Assembly: GCA_017472305.1 (NCBI GenBank)
Contig: JAFUQP010000019.1
Coordinates: 1-64,000 of the forward strand
Origin: Clostridia bacterium
GTDB taxonomy: Bacteria > Bacillota > Clostridia > Oscillospirales > CAG-272
Direction of reading: 5' to 3'
DNA length: 64,000 nt
This document shows, piece by piece, positions 25,074-33,314 of the stretch; the stretch's first letter is position 1; each line of letters opens with the position of its first letter. Made by a program: the position numbers and the translations under genes. Under the pieces are notes generated by a model that had not been told where the DNA came from, did no database searches, and saw only the letters and a list, made by a program, of their open reading frames with translations.

Positions 25074-26513
25074 TCAGTTAGCTCTCGAAAGAGTGATTGT
25101 TATAGAGGTTTCGCCGTCAAAATAGTAGTAGTCGTCAGCATCCTTTCCCTCGGGGTAGCCGTAGCCCGAAGGAATAGAATTAATCTGTACGTGATATTCC
25201 TCGGTTACGAAATCAGCAAAGACAACCTTGCCGTCCGCACCCGTGGTCTTGGGCATAAAGCAGTTAGAGCCCGAGCACATCTGAATAACGACGCCTGCTA
25301 TGGCATTGCCGTCAGGGTCGATAACAGTAACCGTCCAGTCGGGAATGTCAACCGCGGTTTCCGAGAAGGTTGCTGTGAAGGAAATATCAGTCACGTCGTC
25401 AGCCGACGAGGAAACGTTGATTAGCACCTCGTCACCTACAGCTACCGCAAGGTAAAGCGTGACTGCACCGGGGTTGTAGTCTGTAACTGTGCTCTTTGTG
25501 CGGTTCTGAATAGTGATAACCGCGTCGTCGTCCTCGGTGGTAACAACGATATAGCCTGCCTCGGTTATCTCTACCGTGTAGAATACGGTGCCTTCCTTTG
25601 CGACAGTCGCGGTCTTAAGCGTTCCAAGCTCTGCCACGTAGGGGTTGCCCTGCGTTCCGGGGAGCGAGGTAAATACGAAGTCAAGCTCTACCGCAGTCGC
25701 CGCGGTATTGGTTACCGTGAAGGACGTCACCTGGTAAATCGACTCGGGGCCTTCGAGAAGAACAGAAAGCGCGCCCGACTCGGGAAGATAATCCTCGCCG
25801 TCGTAGCTGACCTTGAAGCTCTCGCCCTCAATAGAGAGAGTTCTGCTCTCGCCGCGCATCTGGAAATGAAGAGTTTCCCCAGCCGCAAAGTCGAAGGTCA
25901 TCTCCTCCTCGCTGATATAGAATGGCTTGTCCTCTGAGCCGTCGGGAGTAAGGTCGATAACGGTGTACTCAACGCTCGAATTCTCCGTAATCTCCATAAG
26001 GTGGCCGTCCTCGGCGATTGTGCACATCTCGGCAAGTCCCTCGAAATACACTCTGTACTCACCGACGGAAAGCTCAAGCGAGCCCTCGCCCTCGGAGTCT
26101 GTAACGAAGGAATCAACCTCGTCGCCCTCGAGGTCACGGACGGTTACCGTAACACCCGATACAGCGTTTCCGTCCTCGTCAACAATTACCGCAGTGTAGG
26201 TTGCCTTCGGCTGTGTGTAGGGAGCGAGGCAGTTGTCGCACTTGCCGTCCTCGTTGATATCGAGGTGAACGGGGCAGGTATACGCTGCCGTGCAGACGTC
26301 GCACTTGCCGTCGGAATTTGCATCTCTGTGTCCCGGGCAGGTGTAGTCCTCCTCGCACACGTCGCACTTTGAATCGCCGTTTGCGTCAACGTGCTTTGTG
26401 CAGGGCTCGCCTCCCTCGCCGTCGTCACCGCCGCCGCAGGACACCGCGAGAAGCGCTGTCAAGACAAGCGCCAGGGTCAAAAGAAGCATCGAAAGTATTT
26501 TCTTAAAGCTCAT
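25074..26513 (-). CDS. Surface lipoprotein with Asp-Asn-Asp/CxxC repeats
   Basis: The 479-residue protein has a lipoprotein signal ending LLAVSC (Cys near 26). Three tandem units follow at residues about 37-95: HVDANGDSKCDVC, HRDANSDGKCDVC and HLDINEDGKCDNC. Each joins an EF-hand/dockerin-like acidic loop to a Cys-x-x-Cys pair. Beta-rich domains follow: a carboxypeptidase-regulatory-like segment (AVIVDEDGNAVSGVTVTV), a central beta region, and a second similar segment near the C-terminus (VTVIDPDGNAIAGVVIQ). The role is unknown; metal-stabilised surface display is an inference. TTGGAGGA precedes ATG 26513. It is transcribed alone from a promoter located inside the preceding terminator. Confidence 0.85.
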   Translation of the reverse strand: MSFKKILSMLLLTLALVLTALLAVSCGGGDDGEGGEPCTKHVDANGDSKCDVCEEDYTCPGHRDANSDGKCDVCTAAYTCPVHLDINEDGKCDNCLAPYTQPKATYTAVIVDEDGNAVSGVTVTVRDLEGDEVDSFVTDSEGEGSLELSVGEYRVYFEGLAEMCTIAEDGHLMEITENSSVEYTVIDLTPDGSEDKPFYISEEEMTFDFAAGETLHFQMRGESRTLSIEGESFKVSYDGEDYLPESGALSVLLEGPESIYQVTSFTVTNTAATAVELDFVFTSLPGTQGNPYVAELGTLKTATVAKEGTVFYTVEITEAGYIVVTTEDDDAVITIQNRTKSTVTDYNPGAVTLYLAVAVGDEVLINVSSSADDVTDISFTATFSETAVDIPDWTVTVIDPDGNAIAGVVIQMCSGSNCFMPKTTGADGKVVFADFVTEEYHVQINSIPSGYGYPEGKDADDYYYFDGETSITITLSRAN

Positions 26514-26563
26514 ATTTCCTCCAAAAAAGTTAAGAGCATACGCCCTAAAATTTTCACCTCTTA

Positions 26564-26592
26564 ATTGTAACACAAAACCCTCGGATTGTCAA
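26564..26592 (-). promoter_or_regulatory. Promoter of the 25-26.5 kb lipoprotein gene
   Basis: Minus strand TTGACA (in the loop of the upstream terminator), 17 bases, TACAAT. Confidence 0.75.
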
Positions 26593-26607
26593 TACCGAGG
26601 GTTTTGT
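26572..26607 (-). terminator. Terminator of the ImmA-membrane protein pair
   Basis: ACAAAACCCTCGG pairs with CCGAGGGTTTTGT across a 10-base loop, a 13-pair perfect stem with a T run inside the arm. The loop holds the -35 of the next gene. Confidence 0.8.
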
Positions 26608-26663
26608 ATCTTGTGTATCTCCGAGCTTTACCGCGGCTTAGCCAATGCCGAGCAAAAGCAAGG

Positions 26664-27338
26664 TTATTTGCGTTTCTTCTTTTTTCCTTCCTCCTCACCG
26701 TCGCTATTTCTGAACTTCTGATAGTTGCTTATTACTCCGTTAAGAATTTTCAGAACGCTTGTTTCCTGCGAGGAATCAAAGGCGTATTTTATCATAAGTA
26801 TAATCGCGCCGAGCGTTTCGACAAAAACCGAGGCTATATAAACTATAATAACCTGGTCGGAGAGGCTTCCCGCGCCGAAAATTGCTCTGATTAATATCAT
26901 AGCAACAAGAATAGCAAACTGTACGGCTATAAAGTTTGTAAAGAACTCGTAAAACTTGTTTTTCAAGTCCTTTTTCGAGTCGTTCTGCTCGTCAAGCTGA
27001 TCAAGCGAGGCGTTAACTATGCTCTTGGCAATCTCGCGATAGTCTGCCTCGGAGTTTGCCATAAGCTCGGAGTCAAGCTTTCCGAGAGCCTCTGACTCGT
27101 TGACGGTTTCTCTGAAGGGGACGTCGCTGGCAGGAACCGAAGGAGCCTGTCTTGGTGCGGGCTTCTGCTCGGTCTTTTGCTCCGCGGTACCTGCCTCTTC
27201 GCAGCTGTCCTTTTCCACGCTGTCATTTTCGCCGAGCGACATTTCGGGCTTCGTCTTTTCGTCGCTTGAGGCTGCTTTGCCATCAGCGCAGAGAGCCTCG
27301 TTTACCTTTTCGAGGTCAATACTCGGAGCGTCTGCCAT
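26664..27338 (-). CDS. Two-helix membrane protein coupled to an ImmA-like protease
   Basis: The 224-residue protein has a charged, Glu/Lys/Pro-rich N-terminal half of about 125 residues, probably disordered. Two hydrophobic segments follow at about 133-157 (FFTNFIAVQFAILVAMILI) and 165-185 (IIVYIASVFVETLGAIIL), then a basic tail ending KKKKRK. I recognise no family. Its ATG shares one base with the upstream stop (TAATG), so it is made together with the ImmA-like protein and may be its membrane partner or substrate. Confidence 0.75.
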   Translation of the reverse strand: MADAPSIDLEKVNEALCADGKAASSDEKTKPEMSLGENDSVEKDSCEEAGTAEQKTEQKPAPRQAPSVPASDVPFRETVNESEALGKLDSELMANSEADYREIAKSIVNASLDQLDEQNDSKKDLKNKFYEFFTNFIAVQFAILVAMILIRAIFGAGSLSDQVIIVYIASVFVETLGAIILMIKYAFDSSQETSVLKILNGVISNYQKFRNSDGEEEGKKKKRK

Positions 27339-27943
27339 TATGCCTCCTTCTTATATCCAAGCATAATTCTCGACAGGACTGCGTCCTTCGTTACACCGAA
27401 CAGCTGGGCTATATCGTCAAGGGAGTCGTTTCTCTTCAAGGCCGTGCGGAAAACGTCGTCGGGCATCAGAACCATCAGCGCAAAGATATTTGCCGCCTGC
27501 TCGTCTACAAGCGTGGGGTCGGCATCAAGGTCGGCATCGGAAATGGACGTAAGGTCCATATCAATATGCGCGCTGAAAAGGTAGCCGTCACCCTCGTTCA
27601 TATTTTCAAGAGCGAGGTGACCGAGCTCGTGGACAAGAGAGAAGCGCTGCTTCTTCGGATTTTCCCTGCTGTTAAGGATAATCCTTGCAACAGTCTTATT
27701 CTGCTCCTCGGAAACGTACATAGCGGCTCCGTAGTTGTCAAATGCACCGGTGTTACCGTCTACGTCCTTAAGCAGACCGAAATCAAGCTCAGTGAACTTC
27801 GCGTCTATGCCGGTCATATTCTCAACTATTTTCATTATGTCGGCAGTAGGAACCAGCTCGCCGTACTTATAGCTAACCTGCTCGCTTACGTTTTTGGCAA
27901 TTCTGCGAGCTTCGTCAAATTCACGTCGTTCCAACCAATGCAT
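27338..27943 (-). CDS. ImmA/IrrE-family metallopeptidase
   Basis: The 201-residue protein contains the zinc motif VHELGHLALEN near residue 103 (HExxH) and downstream DEQAANIFALMVLMP, which supplies the third ligand and is typical of ImmA/IrrE (Peptidase_M78). Members cleave repressors of mobile elements or stress regulators. No Xre-type repressor gene is adjacent, which is unusual. The C-terminal DDIAQLFGVTKDAVLSRI resembles a helix-turn-helix. GGAGG lies nine bases before the start. It is co-translated with the membrane protein downstream. Confidence 0.9.
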   Translation of the reverse strand: MHWLERREFDEARRIAKNVSEQVSYKYGELVPTADIMKIVENMTGIDAKFTELDFGLLKDVDGNTGAFDNYGAAMYVSEEQNKTVARIILNSRENPKKQRFSLVHELGHLALENMNEGDGYLFSAHIDMDLTSISDADLDADPTLVDEQAANIFALMVLMPDDVFRTALKRNDSLDDIAQLFGVTKDAVLSRIMLGYKKEA

Positions 27944-28010
27944 CTCCTTTCACCTCCGATTCATACTTCTTTTATAAGATAATGAATACGGATTACTTCT
28001 TTCCATACTC

Positions 28011-28039
28011 ATTATAGCACAGTTTAGGCACGAATTCAA
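28011..28039 (-). promoter_or_regulatory. Promoter of the ImmA-membrane protein pair
   Basis: Minus strand TTGAAT, 17 bases, TATAAT. The following 28040-28370 stretch is AT-rich and gene-free; I see no convincing RNA gene there. Confidence 0.7.
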
Positions 28040-28373
28040 CCTTTTTAGTAAAAATTTAAAAAAACGGTAACTTTTTATTATATACAAGAAAATCTCCTTT
28101 TATTCGTTTCAGCAATGCCCGAGTATACGTCGAGCTATTGTCTGACTTTATTGTTGACAAGCGGCTAAAGGTTAAACCCTTACTCAACACTGCCGCTTTA
28201 AACTACCCTAATATACGATATGAAAAAAGTATTTACTTTATCATTTAAGGATAGTCGGTTATAGAATAAATCCGGATTAAAAAGAAGATTTTTTAGTAAT
28301 AATTAACAAACGAAAGGGACTGTACCGAGTAAAAAGCGCGAAGTGAAGCGACCGAAAGAAGCTACAAAAAGGC

Positions 28374-28402
28374 AAAAAGGAACCACCCCGAAGGGTGGTT
28401 CC
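28374..28402 (-). terminator. Terminator of the 925-residue lipoprotein gene
   Basis: Minus strand GGAACCACCC-TTCG-GGGTGGTTCC followed by TTTTT. A strong intrinsic terminator with a tetraloop. Confidence 0.9.
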
Positions 28403-28420
28403 GGAAGGGTAGATATTAAA

Positions 28421-31198
28421 TTATACCTGTGTAATAGTAACAGTAAACTCTACCTCGATTGCATCTCCGGTGTTGTTAAGGAAGCCGAAGAAGCAACCGT
28501 TAGAATTAGCATCGTTGGTAATGTTATCGCCGGAAGCGATGGTGTTCTGGAACATAGGAGTTCCTGTCTGAAGCATAACGTCAGCGGTGAAGGTAACCTG
28601 AACGTTATAAGCGTCAGTCATTTCGGTTCCGGGCCATGCAACGTAGAACCAAGCTGCGGAGCCTGCCGCAACGTTAACGGTATAGGTACCTGCTTCGAGA
28701 GTGGTCTCGGGTGCAGCTGCACCATAAATATTCTCAGAACCAACAACCTCGGTAGCATCTCCGTTGCCTGAATCACCCGAACCCGACGAGCTACCGGGAA
28801 GAGTAATAGTAAAGCTTATATTACCTGGATTTCCGCTATAAGTCGAAACCTTGAGATAGAAGGTCTGACCTGCGGTAACCGCTTTGGTTACGGTAGGCTG
28901 GAATCCCATATCGCAGAGATTAAAGCCGAAAGTACCGTAATCATAACTCCAATCGCTAGTTTCGTCAAAGGCAACTACTACATCTCCGTCAACAGTAGCA
29001 ACGTAGGTATAGTAAACGTAATCGCTTCCTACAATCGCTGTATATGTTCCGCTCTCGGTGATAACGTAAGGATCGTCTACAGTTCCACTGCCGGAAAGAG
29101 CAGGAGAATCCGAAGAAGGAGCTTCTTCTACTACGATAGTAAAGCTATCATAAATCTCTGCATTTGCGACAGACGTAATTGTCACAACGTATGTACCTGC
29201 AACGGTAGCATTGAAGGTTGCGGCATCAGCATCAGAGAAATCGATATATGCATATTCCTCGTTAAACTTACCTATTTCAATAGTTGTAGTACCAAAAGTA
29301 ACGCTTGTAGCATCACCGTTAACTGTAGTAACAGTAAGAGTGTATGCATTGTTTGCATAAATACTATTCGTTGTTATACCAAACACGAAATCAACTCCGG
29401 TGTATACGCTTTCGTCTCCGGTAAAATCAGTCCACACGCTATAAGGAACATTTTCGCCCCACAAAAGTGCGCTTTCACTTCCAAGAGTTTGAGCCTTCAT
29501 AGAAGTAAGTTCGGGTGCAGTTACCGTAAAGTCAATTTCCTTCGCCTCTGTCAGTTCAGAAGAAATCACGAGAGTATAATCTCCGGTCGCGGTGCTAGTC
29601 AACGAAATGTAATCGCCGTTATGATAAACCCTAATCGGGCAATCCCAAGCATCAAGATCCATCTCCTCGCCGTCCTCATCAAGAACAACAAACTCAAAGA
29701 TATTGTAAGCAGGATTTGCGGTTGCAGGAACGGTATTTGCGAAATAAATCTTAGTTTCCTCGCCCTGAACAGCAGAGAAGGAGTCATCTATAACATTATT
29801 ACCAATCTTAAGTGCATATTCAAGAAGAATATTTGCAACTGCGCCAAACTCGTCATAATTCCTATCGTCAGTATACTGCTTAACCTCGTAAACGTAGGTA
29901 GTCGATGCTACAGCATCGTCAGAAAGAGCAATGCTCTCAACTATAGGATTATCTTCCTCGTCGAGTATCTGATTGTCGTTTTCATCAGTCTTATATGTAA
30001 TTGTGAAGTTGGTTCCAATCACATCATAGTTTTCGTCAAACTGGTACTCACCATAAGCCTTTGACGTCATATTAAAGGTGTCGATAACATAATTCTCGTC
30101 AAGAGTAAACTCAACGGTAATACTGTAAAGATAATAGCCATAGCTCAAGAAGCTGAAGGAGTAAACGCCATCTTCACTTACAGACTGCTCAAAGCCATCA
30201 TATTCATTAAGAATAGCGCGAGTATAGAGCTCGGTAAGCAAACCTATAATGCCGTAAGGAGAGTACTCCTCGCCATACTCTATAGCGATATACTCCTGTC
30301 CGAAATCGTATCCGCCAAACATTCCGGTAGAAACATCATAGGTCTCTCTCTCAAAAGCACCCACGCCCTCTTTTACGAGAGCAAGAATGGAATCCTCTCC
30401 GTAAAGAGAATATAAGTACTCTTTTTTGGTAGTATCATACTCTGTACCGATAACGCTTCCCCACTCGCTATATTCAGGATAGAATTCTTCAATCACCTCA
30501 ATGATATGAAGAACCTCTCCAACCATAGCATAGTCGACGTTGACGTTTTCTCCGGTATCACCGCTGCTAGTATTTGCGCTACCCACAATTGTACCATACT
30601 TAACAAGAGCATCCTTAAGAGCTCCTACCGCAATAGCCTTATCAACAGTAGAAACGTCAACCGAAACTGCCTTGTCGCATACCTTACAGAAGCCGAGTGC
30701 ATCAAGGTCGTGTGCTTCCTTGGTGGGCGCTACAGTGTGTCCGCAGTCAGCTGCGTGCCAGTGATGGGTTGCGTCGGTCTCCCACGCATCTGCGTAGGTG
30801 TGGGTGTGTCCTGCGTTGTATCCGCAGGTGTCGCAGGCACCGTCATTGTTGGCATCTGCGTGTGCAGCGGAATCCTTGACTGCGATGGAGCAGCCGCAGG
30901 TTGCTGCGTGCCAGTGGTTGGTAGCATCGGACGTCCATGCGTCTGCTGCCTGATAGGTGTGGGTATGAGAGTAGTCATATCCACAAACGTCACAAAGCTT
31001 GTCATTGTTGACATCCTTGTGAGCTTCGGTGGCAACCTTCACGTCGGCACATGCTTCGTCCGTGCAGGTTATCCAGTGATTGGTCTCGTCTTTAGACCAA
31101 TCGGTGCTGAAGGTGTGTTCATGTCCGCCAAGTCCGCAGGAAGCGAGCATAAGCGCTACGAGCGTAAACACCAAAACCAAAATTGAAAATCTTTTCAT
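28421..31198 (-). CDS. Large repeat-containing surface lipoprotein (925 residues)
   Basis: The lipoprotein signal ends ALMLASC (Cys near 20). Residues about 25-175 alternate two motifs: WSKDETNHWITC / WTSDATNHWHAATC / WETDATHHWHAADC units, and HKDVNNDKLCDVC / HADANNDGACDTC / HDLDALGFCKVC units. The latter type is shared with the 25-26.5 kb lipoprotein. A long beta-rich body follows, with segments resembling immunoglobulin or bacterial pre-peptidase folds (GTVDDPYVITESGTYTAIV), a Gly/Ser linker near 830, and a final beta domain. The function is unknown; anchoring and surface binding are inferred. AAGGAGG precedes the ATG. It lies just downstream of the MoxR-VWA operon. Confidence 0.85.
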   Translation of the reverse strand: MKRFSILVLVFTLVALMLASCGLGGHEHTFSTDWSKDETNHWITCTDEACADVKVATEAHKDVNNDKLCDVCGYDYSHTHTYQAADAWTSDATNHWHAATCGCSIAVKDSAAHADANNDGACDTCGYNAGHTHTYADAWETDATHHWHAADCGHTVAPTKEAHDLDALGFCKVCDKAVSVDVSTVDKAIAVGALKDALVKYGTIVGSANTSSGDTGENVNVDYAMVGEVLHIIEVIEEFYPEYSEWGSVIGTEYDTTKKEYLYSLYGEDSILALVKEGVGAFERETYDVSTGMFGGYDFGQEYIAIEYGEEYSPYGIIGLLTELYTRAILNEYDGFEQSVSEDGVYSFSFLSYGYYLYSITVEFTLDENYVIDTFNMTSKAYGEYQFDENYDVIGTNFTITYKTDENDNQILDEEDNPIVESIALSDDAVASTTYVYEVKQYTDDRNYDEFGAVANILLEYALKIGNNVIDDSFSAVQGEETKIYFANTVPATANPAYNIFEFVVLDEDGEEMDLDAWDCPIRVYHNGDYISLTSTATGDYTLVISSELTEAKEIDFTVTAPELTSMKAQTLGSESALLWGENVPYSVWTDFTGDESVYTGVDFVFGITTNSIYANNAYTLTVTTVNGDATSVTFGTTTIEIGKFNEEYAYIDFSDADAATFNATVAGTYVVTITSVANAEIYDSFTIVVEEAPSSDSPALSGSGTVDDPYVITESGTYTAIVGSDYVYYTYVATVDGDVVVAFDETSDWSYDYGTFGFNLCDMGFQPTVTKAVTAGQTFYLKVSTYSGNPGNISFTITLPGSSSGSGDSGNGDATEVVGSENIYGAAAPETTLEAGTYTVNVAAGSAAWFYVAWPGTEMTDAYNVQVTFTADVMLQTGTPMFQNTIASGDNITNDANSNGCFFGFLNNTGDAIEVEFTVTITQV

Positions 31199-31247
31199 TT
31201 TTGAAAATCCTCCTTATATATTTTTTGGTTTCGAACAAATTAATTAG

Positions 31248-31337
31248 GGGCGAAGTGGAAAATTAAATCCGCTTCGCGGGTGAAGTCTGAGCTTGTCAGA
31301 GAAGGTCGCTCTGCGATGAAGTCCGCTCTCGCGGGTT
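31248..31337. repeat. Short-hairpin array with TGAAGT linkers
   Basis: Four very short hairpins in a row, CCGC-TTCG-CGG, CTGA-GCTTG-TCAG, TCGC-TCT-GCGA and CCGC-TCTC-GCGG, are separated by GTGAAGT, GAAGG and TGAAGT. The array touches the stop codon of the 658-residue lipoprotein and precedes the 925-residue lipoprotein gene. Confidence 0.7.
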
Positions 31338-33314
31338 TTATCGGAAATACGCAACCTTCGCGTAGAAGCCGACTCCGAAGAGCCACTGGTCGGCGTGCTC
31401 TGAATAGATGCTCTTCTGCGATTCTATCCAGCCGTTGCCGTCCATAAAGTAGCGCTGGGATTCCGAGAGCTTCTGAAGGAAGTCCTGAAGCTCGGCTGTG
31501 ACCGCATAATTGCCGTCGGAGTTACAGAAGGCGGAATAGCCAAGCATCACGTTCGGCACCAGAATGCCGCCAACGTCGGTTGCGGGGATTTCTCCGCGCT
31601 CCGCCGCCTCAAAGAGCGCCATTGCCTCGTCGGGAAGATTTCGGCAATCGGCGTGACAGTTCTCGCAGGATTCACCGCAAACTCCGATACAGGTCGGTAT
31701 ATCGGTAGGCTCGTTGTAGGCGTTACGGCAGGGGCATCTTCTGTCACAGAAATACGCACCGGTCGTTGCCGTCGGGTTATTAAGACCTGGGTCTATAAGC
31801 AGTGCGGGAAGCCCTTGAATAAAGAGCTTATAGTTCTCGGTTCCGTTAGAAACGGTAAGCGCCTTGTTACCCGCCTCCTCGATAGAGGTCAAGGGAGTGT
31901 TTCCGCCCTCGCCAAGAAAACGCGTGGGGCTTGATATATTGGCGTAGAGGATAGGGCCATAGACTCCCGTAGTCTTGTCGTAGAGGTGGTAATATCCGTC
32001 GCCCTTGCCGTAGAAGAGTGAGCCGTCGCCGTCAAGTGCCAGAGCAAAGTAGGGTATTACGTCGCCCGAGAGATACTCCGTGACGACATTTTCACCGACG
32101 AGCTCGTAGGAATATACCGAATACTCGATATCCTGCCTTACGCTACCCGGAATATAGTGGTCAACCGTTACCGTGCCGCGAGTCGAGCCGACTGCGTCGG
32201 GAGTGAAGGTTATATCGGTTTTCGCATTGTAGAAGTCCATAGAATAGCTGCCCGAGAGCTTATCGGCGGGAGTCGCTCCCACACCGTCGCGAACGAGGGG
32301 CATACCGAGCGCGTCCCTCTCCCAGTAGGAATACATTGAGCCGTCAAAGACGGTTGCGGTGCCCTCTGCCCTCTCGGGATAATAGAAGCTGTATTCATCG
32401 GAATATCCGAGCTGGTGCCGAAGCTCCTCCTCGGGAATAATAATTTCAGCCTCCTCGCGGTTGATAGGAAACTCACCGTCAAGCGTTATCGCAAAATAGA
32501 CCTCGGCGGGATACTCCGCGTTCTTCTCTTCCGCCATAATACCGAAGGTAAAGCGCACCTGACCGCCCGTCGAAATCATCTCGTCGGCAATATCGACGTC
32601 AAGCTTGAAGTTCTTGGTATAGGTCGAGGCTGCCGCGCCGTCGTCGGCGACACTCTGAAGCTGCTTGAAGGCAAAGTTTGCGCCGTAGTAATTTGCCTTA
32701 GGGTTAACGGTGTTCTCGGTTGTATCAACCCAGCTGGTTATCGAATACATACCGCTTCTTGTCGGGGCGAATTCGAAGAACACCTCATGCTTTGCGCTAT
32801 CCAGCTCAACGCGGTAAAGTCCCGTGGACTTTATGGGAATACAGTTATAGAGCTGCGTCTTTTTATCCTTGTAGGACACGAGCTTCTTTAACTCAATCTC
32901 GATATTTCTGTTATCGTTGGTTGCGACGTAGGCGTTGGGGTCGTAGGCATAGCCCGTCGGTGCCGCCGAGAGGGTGACTTGATAGTCGCCGTCGAGCCCC
33001 TCTATGCTTGCCTTGCCGTCACTGCCGACAGTTGCCGTGTGGTAGGAAAAGCCGTCGTTCCATCTTGCCTCGATAGTCTCGGCAGGAATATAGGTCTGCC
33101 CTCCGTATACGAGGGTGACTGTGAAGGGGCTTTCCTCGCCCGATGAGCCTGTGCCCGAGCCTGCGCCCGAGCTACCCGAGCCCTGCGAGCCTGAGCCTGT
33201 GCCCGAGCCCGACGGGTGGCCGCCTGTTGCGGGATTGTATTCTCCGCAGGACGAAAGCAGCGTCAGTATAAGAAGGAGAAGCGCCGTTATTCTGGTGAAT
33301 TTTGTTTTTTTCAT
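31338..33314 (-). CDS. Cysteine-cluster lipoprotein coupled to the MoxR-VWA operon
   Basis: The 658-residue protein has a lipoprotein signal ending TLLSSC (Cys near 23) and a Gly/Ser linker (about 30-60). A beta-rich segment with EARWNDGFSYHTATVGSDGKA, typical of carboxypeptidase-regulatory-like domains, follows, then a beta-sandwich region (170-290). Near residues 520-560 eight cysteines lie in about 40 residues (FCDRRCPC, then CIGVCGESCENCHADC). Such spacing suggests disulfides or a metal/cluster site. The ATG overlaps the stop of the upstream VWA gene (ATGA), so it belongs to that operon. GGGAGGAG precedes the start. No family is recognised. Confidence 0.85.
   Translation of the reverse strand: MKKTKFTRITALLLLILTLLSSCGEYNPATGGHPSGSGTGSGSQGSGSSGAGSGTGSSGEESPFTVTLVYGGQTYIPAETIEARWNDGFSYHTATVGSDGKASIEGLDGDYQVTLSAAPTGYAYDPNAYVATNDNRNIEIELKKLVSYKDKKTQLYNCIPIKSTGLYRVELDSAKHEVFFEFAPTRSGMYSITSWVDTTENTVNPKANYYGANFAFKQLQSVADDGAAASTYTKNFKLDVDIADEMISTGGQVRFTFGIMAEEKNAEYPAEVYFAITLDGEFPINREEAEIIIPEEELRHQLGYSDEYSFYYPERAEGTATVFDGSMYSYWERDALGMPLVRDGVGATPADKLSGSYSMDFYNAKTDITFTPDAVGSTRGTVTVDHYIPGSVRQDIEYSVYSYELVGENVVTEYLSGDVIPYFALALDGDGSLFYGKGDGYYHLYDKTTGVYGPILYANISSPTRFLGEGGNTPLTSIEEAGNKALTVSNGTENYKLFIQGLPALLIDPGLNNPTATTGAYFCDRRCPCRNAYNEPTDIPTCIGVCGESCENCHADCRNLPDEAMALFEAAERGEIPATDVGGILVPNVMLGYSAFCNSDGNYAVTAELQDFLQKLSESQRYFMDGNGWIESQKSIYSEHADQWLFGVGFYAKVAYFR

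Noticed and set aside
28040-28370. Small RNA gene with TTGACA near 28154
   Set aside because: No matching -10 at proper spacing and no clear terminator for it.
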